Shown here one piece after another: positions 25,795-39,307 of a stretch of DNA of 64,000 bases (position 1 is its first letter; each line of letters opens with the position of its first letter). A program made the translations under genes and the position numbers. A model generated the notes under the pieces. It searched no databases, had not been told where the DNA came from, and worked only from the letters and a program-made list of their open reading frames with translations. This stretch comes from Heliocidaris tuberculata (Eukaryota; Echinodermata; Echinoidea; Camarodonta; Echinometridae): assembly GCA_025618425.1 (NCBI GenBank), contig CM046844.1, forward strand, positions 13,641,580 through 13,705,579. The letters are read 5' to 3'.

Positions 25795-28700
25795 TTGGAA
25801 GTCTATGGATTCCATGGGTGATGTACTGATTTCTTCTGCATGCTTACTGTCAGGAATTGTTTGATTAACCGACTTCATTCTGATCTTTGTTGTATGACCC
25901 ATAGGTCCCCAGGAACATAGCCTCCTCAAATTTTGGAGTTACATATCCCAGACATGAGCCATAAATTAGCTAGAGTATAGTGAAGTAAATCTCAACATCC
26001 CAAACACAAAGGTGATATATAAAATTCTGTTCAGTTACTCTGTATTATTGAATTCTATAATGAATATGGAAAGCAGAGAGTCGGCCTTCTCTTTTTTACA
26101 TGAGGGGATACCTTCAAGGGACAAGTGTATGCACTTGCAGAACGATTAGTGCATTACGGAACTGACCAACCCCTGGCTTAGAATCCCATGTGAAGTTTTG
26201 TTAAACCCCAATAGCTTTTCATTTGATTTCTTTGATTTTAGCTGACAAACAGCAAGAACAGAATTTTTCTGTAAGCCACTGTGAATGAGCTTCGGTTTTG
26301 AGTGCCTTCAAAAAAAATTGTTTAACTTTATTGCACATCAGAGACTGAAAATCAAAATATGTGACACTGGTATCTTTTGATACACCATGAGTCCACGATA
26401 TAACAGCTTTCATTCTGAGACCCTGTAGTTTTACAACAGACATTTTAGTGTGCTTCTGTGTGCTACAATGGCTGCTTATTTTCTAATAACTATTCTGATA
26501 TGTAGATACATACGACAGTCTCTTTCATCAGATCCATCTCCACAGTCGTCGTCGCCATCACATCGCCAGATCTTCTGGGCACACAGTCGATTAGCACACT
26601 GGAACTCATTGGGCTCACACTTGCGTTGCTCTGTGCATCAATAAATTACAGAAAAAAAGTAGGTGAGACATTTATTTTGTTGATAAATGAGAGTGGAAAA
26701 CACTATCCAATGATATTTTACCACATTTAATATAAAGGCCAATGGGAGAAACAAAGACACAAAACCACAGGGCACAGAGTCCACTACCACACTGGAACTC
26801 GTTTGGCCTACACTTGCGTTGCTCTGTGCATCAATAAGAAACAGAAACAAGAGGTACCTGTACATGAGATAGCACATTCATTTGGTTAATGAAAACGATA
26901 TGGCAAATCATTATCCATCAATATTACTTATTCATTACCAGGCCAAGGGGGGAAACAAAGGACACAAAATCAGTTAAGAAATTAAAGATGAAACATTGCC
27001 AGATCTTCTGGGCACAGAATCAACTACCAGACTGGAACTTCTTGGACTGTCACTTGTGTTGCCTAATGCATCAATAGAACAGAAATAAGGGCTAGGTAAG
27101 ACGTGTCATAACCTGAAAGGAGATCCATATGTGTTGGGGGCCCCATACATTCTATACAATATGAAGCCCAAAAAGACCTGAAATAGAGTCAGACTGTGAA
27201 ATTAGGCAAGCGGCTAAAAAAAACTGGCATTCCTAATTTTTGATATAATAGAAAAGGAGTTCGGTGTGCACTATCCCTGCTATCATTTCCTTCAAAATTA
27301 CCATGTATGTATGTATATATATATATATATATATATATTTCTTGAAACATTGGCAAGTTTTAGTATAATAGCATCGATGCATGATATCACCCAATTCCAC
27401 ATGTATATGCTTCCAAAATATTATATGGCTGTGCAAAATCATAAAAACACTGATCTCTTAAATTCTGATTTCTCTTACAGTAACTTCTGTGTGACACAAT
27501 GGAACGCAAAAAGTTTGTTGTCACTTACGGCATCCATATTCATCAGACCCATCTTCACAATCGCTCATTCCATCACAGAGGAAGTCTCTAGGGACACACC
27601 TGATGCTTCCAGACCTGCAGTAAGCCTCATTGGCCGTACACTGGGTAGACGGGGTCTGCTGAGGCACCGGGTCTGTGACGATTGCTGAGGTGGTGGAACG
27701 AGATGCTGGGGTGGGCGGGGCGGCAGTGGTGGACTCAGGGCGTGGTGGTGCTTGGGTTGTTACCCTAGGAGCTGAAAGGATAAAGGAAAATACATGTAGT
27801 TTAATTAACCATCGTGCATGGTAACAAACAATCTAATTCCCTCTCTATTTAGGCCTATAATAACCTCTATATGGATTGGGTCCACCTCACACTTTTCAGC
27901 TGTTGCTTTGTCATGCAAGCCTCTGGCAAGCTTCAGTACATCAAGAGCTATTTTTTTAATGAAATATGCAAAAAATACATGAGTGAACTGGTCTGATGCT
28001 GCACGTTTCAAGGCTTCGTAAAACCTTGGCACCATCCAAGCTTGAACATCTCTCCCCAACTCACAACCTGACGGACAAGGTCAAGTAAGGTCAATGACCT
28101 CCCAGGGGTTATGTCTGTAATGCAGTAAGTGGGTCAGTGTCTTGGCATGCATGACAGGGCAATGCCAGCAGACATGTCGATCTACCACCACAGAGAATGT
28201 CTCAAGTAGAGAGAGAGAGAGAGAGCAAGGTGTCATTCACACTCTTACAACATGCGAGTTCATATACAGTTAGTGTGGAACACCCCGCCTATATTGTATA
28301 CAGCTTTCAAAGCTAATTGAAAAAAAAAAACTTATCTACTACATAGTTTGAAACTACCTAGATGACCCCAAAATAAAGAATTTTCACAAAATCTATGACC
28401 TTGACCAACACTGTATATAATGCAACATATGTACCAGACTGAAAATACCGAATTCAAACATTTCACTTGTTGATGGTGGGTTGTTTTTTTTTTTTTGGGG
28501 GGGGGGTTCTTTTTGCTTTTTTTTGGGGGGGGGTAAATGGACATTACAAAATCTAAGAGCACTATTATTTTCTAATATCTGATCAAATTTTTTTCTTCAA
28601 TATTTGCAATAAGTTGTCCCTCTCATTTTGTAGGTCTCTATGTAGTTCAAACAGAAGAAGACCAAGCCCTACACATGTATTTAGGCTGCCTCACCATTAA

Positions 28701-31700
28701 CTGACATCAATGTGAATCAAAGATTTTTAGGAGCTTTCTCCCTGACAAGGGCCCCAAAATGTGAACATGAACTTGCTATGTCCCTCAATTGGGACAGAGA
28801 GGGTCAGATTACCTAATCCCTAGAGATAATCCTTGCACTTTGTGGTGGTCTTAGATTACCTTTTTTTCCCCCTGGGATAATCTGTCTACATGCCTGTCAT
28901 GTCTGAGCTGTTTTGCTTTCTTTGTACATTTTTACAGAAAAAATAGATCTGTTGTGGGTGAGTGGGTGGGTGAGTGGGTGGGTGAATATGAACACATAAT
29001 TGTCAGATAGCTTAACCTTCATTTAAACTATTAAAATACAACAACTTGCAACTGCTACATAAAAAATTTTATGACTAGATATTACTTCATCACTACACAT
29101 TTGGAGAAGAAGTAGTCAATAATTTTGATAACACACGTGAACAGATTTATACATAAAATGAAAAGGAGACAGTGTAGATGTAGGCCTACCAGACTCTTAT
29201 TTATAAGGGGTAATTCCTCCACAGAGTTAAGCTAATAAGCCTAAGGAGTGGGCTCGGCTAATGTTCCATCACAAATTGAGCACATTCTGAGAACAATGAA
29301 GATATATTAATTTCATTCCAAATACAGTCATATTCCCACCCCATAAGACAAAGTTACTGGGTTTAAGAACTTTTCCACCTGTTCCCATTCCTAAAAAGTG
29401 CTAAAAGAAACAGAACAAGGATTGCGATTGACATCATTATTTAAAAAATGGGTCAGGCCTATGGCTGGTAGCAACTGAAAACAATGACCTTCGACCTCAT
29501 GAAATGAACTATGGATTCCCTAAGATTCATCAGGTATCAAATTCAGACACATGACTTCTTTGATGGGGCAACATTATACTGTCATCTCACACCGATCTGA
29601 AACTACAAAATGAATGCAGACTGAATTCCTGAATGATTTTCGTTGCTCATTTTCAGGATGAAGACAAAACAGTAGAATTATCACAAGATTTTTAAATTAT
29701 ATTTTGCCTCATCGTTGAATATCTCTGCTGTCTGGAAGAGTCTAAAAGTCACATAAAAAAATAGAAATCGCATGAACTGGAATTTCAGATAATCTTATAC
29801 ACCAGGGGTAAAGAAATACATGCGTATTAAAAAAGAACTTGATAAAAACATATTCTAACTCATTATATTACATTTCATTACTGATTAAATTTGCCTCTGC
29901 CTTATTATTCTAGAAAGCAATCTGTATGAGAACATTAATAAATTCTTTAGATAGTAATGAAAAAGTATAAACTGGTTATCATCAGTAGTAACACAAATTG
30001 ATTAACTGAAAATAATATCCTAATGATCAGCAGGTTATCGTATGATCAAATAAACATCAAAATAAACTTGAAAAGCCATTCCATTTCGGCACACATTACA
30101 TAAAAAAATAACATATTGCAATAACTAAAGGTGGCAAATCTTTGTAAAATTGGGAAAAAATAAACAATTATCGGCAGGTTCCATTTCTAAAAAACAAAGA
30201 AGGCAATACTGCGAATCAAATTATGTGAAGGGTCGCTTAGAAACACAACATATAAAGCCATTCGCTGTTGGTTGGCACAAGGAACATGTACAATAAGAAC
30301 AAATTACAAAAATACATATATATATATATATATATAAATATATATATCTAGGCAACTAAACAAATTATCAGTAAGCAAAGTAACATAATGTATTATGTGT
30401 TCATTACAATAACGAGTGCAATTCAAATGTATGGTCGTGATTCATGAATGAAAAAAATATTTTTAAAGATAGGGATGATCATCCTACAAAACTGGTTCAC
30501 TTCTGATAACATGAAGATGTTTGATATGTTGATGATATTACTTGTAGCATAGAAATCGATGGGTGCTCTTCATCTTAATGGGGTACTTCTAGTTCAAAAT
30601 TATGGAACAATGAAGGTATGGGGAAGTACGACACTAAAAATGACAATGCTCGCTACTCACAAGGACCGCTATTCATAGAAAACACGCGTTATGAATAGCA
30701 GGCCTTATGAATAATTATGAATAGCGGTCCTTATGAATGGAGGTCGTTATGGTTTGCTCGCTATTTAGAAGGACCGCTACTCATACAAAACCGCTATTCG
30801 ATTAGTCATGCATTATGGATAGCGGTCCTTATGAATTAGTTGTCCTTATGAATACTGGTCCTTATGACTAGCCAGGTTACCCCTCTAGCAATAAGTAATG
30901 ATGTGTGTCCACACCACTGATATGAGGGGGCTTCACCAATTCAATATAAGAATTAGACTGTAATCATCATTATTTGTGATAAATGACTTTTTAAATAAGA
31001 AAGACACATATAGGTCAGAAATCATTTATTAACAACAAATAAGAAAGGTGTGCGGGTATCATTCAAATGACAATTTACAGGGATTTTCATGTCTTTCTAG
31101 ACAAATCATAAGGCAAAATGATCAATGTAAAGCAAATAAAACAAGCACATTTGACAGCTGTGTCTGACTAATGGCTTTTGCATAATGGTTGGTCAGAGAA
31201 ATGTAAATACCAGATGTTTTGAAAGCTTCGTGATCTGTGCATGAATGAAGGAAGCTTTTGACTGATTTCCACATCATGAATACTGAGCTGAAATTTCGCT
31301 TAGTTGATCTGGACAGCATGAACTTTGAACTACTTCAATGCATATGTTTTTAAAAATCCATAATGTATTACATGAAGTGTAGATGCAGATGAACAATTGA
31401 GATTTTTTCTTTCTTTTTCTTTTTTTTTAACATGGTGTATGTGTATTTATATACAAGCCATTTTATAGTTTTTCTTGGAAAAGTGCAAAACACAAACTAT
31501 CATTTCACACAAAATTCAGTGATGGTGGAAGGATGTGTGCTAAAAAGTTATGATACTAGTATATGGTGACCTTACATTTGTGCACCACTCTGGCAAATGG
31601 TGTTGATTACATGTGTTTGTAAACTATGAATTGATGACACAGGGAAGCAACACAACTGAGGAAGGGGGTGTGACGTAAAACTGACACAATGGAGTGAATA

Positions 31701-34700
31701 AAAAATAAAACAACCTAAAGCTGCAAGTACTTACGACAAAACAATTCGTCAGTTTGATCTGTGCAGTCATACAGGCCGTCGCAGACGAGTTTATCGAGAA
31801 TGCATTTAGTACCACCGTCACATTCAAACTGACCTAAATCACACAGGACTGCGGGACAACAGAGGACGACAAATAAAATGAGCTGGCAACATGTTCTTTT
31901 TGTCAGCAATGAAGCGTCAAATCATTTGGTAAGCATTTTGTGCATTTATGTTAAGCAATTATTGCATAAAAAGCCATTGCAAACTAATCAAGGTTTTAGG
32001 AAAGTCAGACCATTTAGTGCAAAAACATCACACAAAAATTCAATGCTGGGAGCAACAAAGCTAGTTAAAATGTTAGTGCATTTTGGCAATTACCATTTTA
32101 GATATAAAATCCACACAAACCTGGACAAATTCAATACAACATCGAACATCATCACATGCTAGAATTGTTAAGACTTACAAACTTCACGAACAGTAGTAAC
32201 AAAGACATTTATCATCCTCATCATACAACATAAAATTAATCACAGCGGTGCGATAAACATGCATTTTTTTGCAAGAGAGATTTGAAAAGAAATGGATATT
32301 TAGTAAGCATAGAAACTGGATTTGTTTTTTTTTCAAACTGGTGTGTTGCTGATTATGGTGTTAATTATCAATCCAGCACTGGTGCAGCATCACTTTCAAA
32401 AGTTTCTAAACCAAGTACCGAAGCATATTTAGACATTTAGACATTTACAGCATTGGTGTTATAGTTAGAGTTTGCTATTTAGTGAACTACTTTAAAGTGA
32501 TTTGGTAACTTTGTAGAGGCTTGATAAAATCTGAGCTGCCTGGCCTTACATGCTATCAGTGTATGTAATATGGTGTAAAAATGAAGCCCAGGAAAAAAAA
32601 AAGCACTTCAAAATCATCATGTGCTTCACAAAAGTAAACATATGCAAGTGGCCGGAAATGCCAGACTCATTTTCCCCCATAAACTCAGTGTTAGACTAAA
32701 GCGTATGGCCATACGCTTTCGTAAATGTGAGTATTCAGTCATAGATAATATGTTTGAAAACCTTTCTATGCCTGGCTATTTATTTATCCTTCTGAACATC
32801 ATTATACAAAACAGATATCAAAATTCAACAATTTATTAAATGAAGCCTCCACAAAGTTACCGAATCCCTTTAAGGCTTGCCCACTGTTCAAACAAATAAC
32901 ATAACTTGCTGAAAGCTAGAAAGTCATTAACACATCTATAAACATAGAGATAAATGCCATTCTGCCTCTTAGCAGTCAATGCAGAATATATACAGAATTG
33001 ACAACCAAATGGCATAATTAAAATGGCATATACAAATTTTGTAGAATAGATGAACTGCTTAAACCAAACATGATTAAAAACATGAGCTGTTGTATGGCAT
33101 TACATAAGCTCTGTATAATACTTCAACTTTGGTATATATCTTCAATATGCACAGATGAAATTGCTTCAACTGAAAATGTTGGATACCCAGATGCCTCTGG
33201 CCACCAATAGTGTCATGCAGGCAGCCTTAAAATTGACCAGGCTAGAAAGAAAAACATATTACATCTGTTTCATGCACATTTTAAATGTGCAATATTAAAA
33301 TGTGCAATGAGTTGCAAATGAAATGATTACAGATAGGTGACTTAGACAACCTTAAGAACTGTCTACATGGAGGTTGCTCAGATATAGCAACCCAAAGAAA
33401 AAGTTTAGTGAGGGGCCCTAGAATGGAGTACCCTGGTGCTGTGACTCAACCATTTTCATTTTTGATTCTTGTTGAAAGGGGGAATGCAGGCTGCATGCAT
33501 GCAAACATCCTCTTCTAAAAACCCACAGCTCTACATAAGGATAAGCCGGCAAGCTTGTAACTGGGCACGCGAGACCATGTCCAAATAGAGGAATTGACCG
33601 CCAGGTCTAGATGCCTTCAGATGTTCTCTGGAGTGAAACTAGAACTGGAGATTGTCACTACCCATTACCACCCAGCTACAAATTTTGAGATGAAGGAGTA
33701 TCAAGGTATCTAAGCAAAGAATGCCATGAAAGAATAATGGCCACGGTTGCTTGCATATTGGCCTCCTTGTCAGGGGCAGATCTAGGATTCTGCAAAAGGA
33801 ATTGCACAATTCCTCTGACAAGCAAAGAAGAACAAATGTTGACACATTTTAAGGTGCCGTTTGGGGCTTAAAACTCATGTACAGTATTGGTAGCAAAAAG
33901 AAAATTGGAAAGAAATATGTTAAATATAGTCTCATGTTGTTCTCCTTGTATCAAAAGATGTCTGTAAGAGATCATTTGGTATTCCATCTATGATTTCTGG
34001 TGAATTTCAGTGTAAATATCTGTCAGGAATGCTTGATCACTGCCATTATGCTAGGACACTTCCACCCCGACGGCTCCCCGCACAGCAATCTTGTGACTTC
34101 GCATAGAGACAGCGTGTGTGCACTGTGTGTAGCTACTACTCATTGGTTTTACACGTGTGTGTACAGTGTATAGCACATTTTGTCTTTGTTGGGATTTTAC
34201 GTGCCTGTCCCAGCACATAAATTAGTTTTTGCCTCTTATTTGTTTAATATCAAACTTTAGGAGGCGAAATCTTCACAGTGTCTTAGTATTGCTAGTAACT
34301 TGCTATTCATCAACAAAAATTGAAGAAATTTGACGAACAATTTTTGAGGGCTTACCAAAACTTTACATGACCTTTAAGATATGAAAAAGGGCAAGAGAAC
34401 ACAGTTAGCGGGACACACTCATTTTTTTGTGTACGTAAAATATACCAAAGTAGGTTTGAATGGGGGGGGGGAGGCAGAACAGGCCATAGGTCATCCTGAT
34501 CACCAATGGCTTAATGTTGGCCTTGAGATAACATAGAAGGTTCCTTTCATGTTATTAGACAAATCTTCTTCATTAAGAAAGAGGAGTCCAAAGGACGTAC
34601 GTAGAAAGAACAAAGAACATAAAAGTTTGCCGCTATACTAACATCAAGGTCCTCTTCATATCAAAGGGAAGAAGGGAATATGTTGATCATATTAAAGAGG

Positions 34701-37700
34701 GGAATCTCAAGGAAGAACTTGAAGGACACAAATTGCCATAATCACATTATAGCCTTTTGATTACAAACAAGGTCCCATTGCCATCAAGAGGGATCTCAGT
34801 CTTCTCTGATTCATTATGAATGGGGAGTCTGAAGGAGGGAATTAAAGGAAGAATCAATATGAAAATATATATTTTGTTAAAAATCTGGCTATGCATCTCA
34901 AAGATAAACAAGGGGGTACCTTTCATGTGGAGAAAAATTATTCATGCTATTTCCTTTGAACCAGAAATGTATGGGCCAATTTATAAGATTTCACTGACAC
35001 TCACTCACAATACAATCTACATTTTATTTGGCAATAAAGCCTACATAAGGAAACAGACCTCAACAACCATCTTTCAAACTGTGGTCACAGCTATTGGGCA
35101 AAGGTCACCTGAGGTCATTTGATGGGTCAAGTCTCATCCCTCAAGGTGACATTGATATCATTAGCTCCATCAGTGACCGAAGGCCTAAAGGGAATTCTTA
35201 AAGAGGAAAAGAAGGAAGGGGAAAAAAGATTAGAATAAAGGTCCTGAATAGTGTACAGGAATTTACCAACATACCATGATACATGCAAGAAAAGAAAAGA
35301 AATGCGTTGTGAAAACAGACTAACTTATAAATTGGAAAGTTTTGTGATGCATCTTACTAACAAGGCTCCACACTATATAAAGATTTGCAAAGTGAGTGGG
35401 TTATGTTGTGCAATTCTGGCAAACTCCCTGGGGAGGCGGATCTCATTTAGATATGAAACTATTGATCAATTACAGCCTGTGATAGAAAAATGTCAAGGTT
35501 TTTGATCACAGGCTATCTGTCTCTGTCTCTCTGTCTCTCTCTGTCTCTCTCTTTCTTTTCTCATCCCATCTCTGTATAACATCCTTTCTAGTTACCTCCC
35601 TCTCTATCTCTCTCTCTCTCTTTCTCTCTCTCACTCTTCCAATGTATTGCTGCCTCTCCTACCTCTTTCTAATCTCTCCTCCTCCTTGTACCCTTCCTTG
35701 GCTCCTTGTCTCTCTGATCACTCTTAATCTTTCTCTGAATACGGAACAAGTTAATATAGTCAAAGCTTCCATTGAACGGTAACGATACATCTAAAGATGA
35801 ATTCATATCATGATGTACAAAAAGTGGGAGAAAATGGGCCTCCTCTCCCCCCCCCCCCCTCCCCAATTTATGGACCATCCTCCATATTCCATTATTGTAT
35901 CAATATTTTAATTTTCAATACTCCCCCTTGTCCTTTACATTGCAGTTAGACTTACACAAACTATAAAATGTTTCCTAAGATGTATAATACAACACCTACA
36001 GCCGAGTATGGATTAAACATACAAGATATGTATCTGACAGCCATTTCTGGAGAAGGGGGATTCTTATGAGATGACTAATAGGCTGTTGTCTGTTTGCTGA
36101 CAGATGCATTTGTCTCGGAATGATAAATGTTCAGTCATGTTGTTTCATTGGCATCCCATGAGACAGGGCTGGTTGAGATAGCTTGATAGGGAAGGGTTAT
36201 GAGGAGGCATGGTGCAAGGACTGCTCCCTAGAGAGGCAGGCATCCTTTTGGAGACCTGGGACATCCTATTTGAGACTCTGAGCATTTTAGACCACTTTCA
36301 TATTCAATGCAGAACAGGGTCAGTCCAGCCATGACACAATCCTCACCCAAAAGATATGATATGTATGAAAGGAATTAGAGCATCAATTCTCCTCACACTC
36401 AGTCTGGACTTATGTTTTGTAGATTAGGATGGCAGGAAAAGTCAGAGAGCATGGGAATAAAGTATGTCATTGCACATGCAAAATGAGCACAAATACGTGT
36501 GGCAATGTGATGGATTTTACCACTTTTACAGATGAAAAGTAATATGATTTGTATGTAGATCAAGTTAGCATTATACTAGCTGCAGACATCACATCAAAGG
36601 AGGTTTATTTTCCACCTTGGTTTAAGCATAGTATTCCCAGAGCTCCTGTCCTAAGAACAGGCAATGTACACCTTTTTTAATGCTAATTTTAGCTTTAAAG
36701 TTTGAAACCACTAATTACAACATGTTTTAAATCTAAACCTCTTTTGTGAACTCAAGCCAAAGTGATTTAGCATCCTCTTAGCTCTCAACATGGCACTCTT
36801 TGATGATGAATATGCCGATGTGTCTACGATGACAGAAGGGCTTGCCTAGGAATGACAAAACTCTTGTTTCATATCATTACTACCCCTCGAGGTATGCAAG
36901 GAGATACATGGAGTGACAGACAATTATGTATCTGCACAGGTGCCCCTCTTTAAACAAGCAATCAGGTGTATACTGAAGATATTGCATTACGTTCAAGGGA
37001 AGTATTACAGGACTGCCTGGAAGTACAGGAAATATAGAAATAGATTTGTTCAATGTCAGGAGAAATAGAGTATATCACCTCCATGCATTACACAAGACTA
37101 AATCTGAATAATTATGGTTGTCTGCATCAACTGAGTGGCCTACAATGCAACAAGCCTATCCACTTGGGAAAGGCATAAATTTTTTATTTTTTTTTGCACA
37201 TTAGGTCAAGACTAAAACAGCTTTTCAATACACACATCATAAACTAACAATCTTTAAAATAGTTTAACTCATTTCTGGTAACATTGAATTCATATAAAAG
37301 GAATGCAATGAATATAAATAAGTCATACCCAAAGAAAGCTCATAAATGTTTGTCTGCCTAGAAGAAAGCACAAAAGAAAAACATCTTCCCATCGCACTGC
37401 TCTTTAGTGTCAAATTTCTCATCATTCTTCTGCCAAGGGTTGCGAGGGTTGCAGCTGATACAACCGGCCGACTGTTCTCCCATATTTGTACGCCTGCTGA
37501 CCCCCGACCCCAGAAACAAACACAATTCTGTCAGACATGCCTCCCCTCTAATATCCCCCGTTTCAGCCGGGGAGGGGAGTAGCTATAATCACATTAAGCA
37601 GATCTCTGACTTTTGGTCGTTTATTGATAAGTCAAACATCGTTGAACTTGTCAAGCCCGGACAAGCTAGGCTTTCATGGATGCTAACTTTTCAAATCCGG

Positions 37701-39275
37701 GACTTGACTTTTTTTCGGCATCGGTATGTGAAATATGGCCAATTTATGAGCTACAAGAATGACTTACTAGGCTACATATAGGGGTATTGAAGCAAACAAA
37801 ACTATTCTGTGTATATGCTAGTTTTCTGAATGGATATAACATCCTAAATGTTTGCATTTCTAATGTTACTTTCATACATGTGTACTTTAACTTCACACTT
37901 TTCTGTAGAGGAAGACAGTGTGAAATACATACATGTAAAACAAATATACATACATACATCTATTGGCATAAAATTCTATCAAATTTTTGTATTTGAGCCT
38001 TCACCTTTATCAAGGCATTGCACCCTTTTTTTTTTCTTTTCTTTTTTTTACCTTGATGCTCTTCTGGGAGTACAAATATTGAGAGTTTTTTCAAATGAAT
38101 ATTAAAGATCAAGTTGAGTTCTGGTCATGAGATTTAATTGTGAAAGAAACTGTTCCAAAGCCATTGGGAAAGGTTGATTCAAAAAGTAGCACATAAGAAT
38201 TAGTGTATGCTGTAAGGTTTTGAAATCACCCAAGTGATAAGAATTTGACTCGATCCTGCTGAGAGTCACATGCACTGCATACAGAAATGTGTACATGGGA
38301 CTACACACACATGTTCTGCCCGAACATTTCAGCAGTTTCTTGTCATATTTTGAATGTGAGGGCATTTGAAGAGCAATCCTTTTCAGGGGACATATCTACT
38401 ATGATAATCTTCCAAACTAACAAAATAAGAATGAGAAAGCTCATAAATTATGTTTTTTACCTTTCCCAGATCTCAACCTACCCTTTCAGTTTCATTCTTC
38501 TTAGTTTTTAGGGGGATCCTGGATCATTTCAAAACCCAAGTGCAATTATGTGAAAACTCATTAGCATATCTTAAAGCAAATTTACTCTCAGTACAGATTT
38601 CAATGAAGACAGTACGAAATATTGTTATTTTGCTTATTTCAGAGCAATTTTCATAATACTAATGCATAGTGCTAAGCTTTTATGCATATTAATAATTGAT
38701 AACGGTGTTGGATTATGTTCAAACTTATTTATGATTGTTTGTTACCAGAACTGCAGCTTATCTCTACCATGACACTCTACACTCTGCACTAGCTAATGGT
38801 GGGGTGTGGAAGGGGGTCACAGACAGTATTCAAACTGTAAACAACCACTGCACTTTTCCATAGAGTGTCAAACAAAATTCACAAGTTCATATTCAAAGCA
38901 GGTCCTTTCCAGGACAATTGAATTGACATCTGTTTTTGGTCCTGTGCAACTCTTTGGAATGATCCCGTTTTGGTTCTGTCACCATCATATTTACATGCAT
39001 GCACGACAAGTGCAAAATAAATCACCAATTATCTGTTTGATGATGCAAGGGGAGGATCCTGGATTTTGTAAAATGTGGGGGGGGGCACAATTCTTCTGAA
39101 AAATTTCTGACAAGTAAAAAAAAGTTATCATATTTTGCAGGTGTCTTTTGGATCTAACATATGAAAGTGGATACAGAAACACAAAAAGGGGGGTACTTTT
39201 AATGCGTGTAGTTAAGGTATGCATGCTTGGTTTTAAAAGGAGGCATGGGCCTGATGTCATCACCCCCCCCCCCAA

Positions 39276-39307
<32 letters not shown>

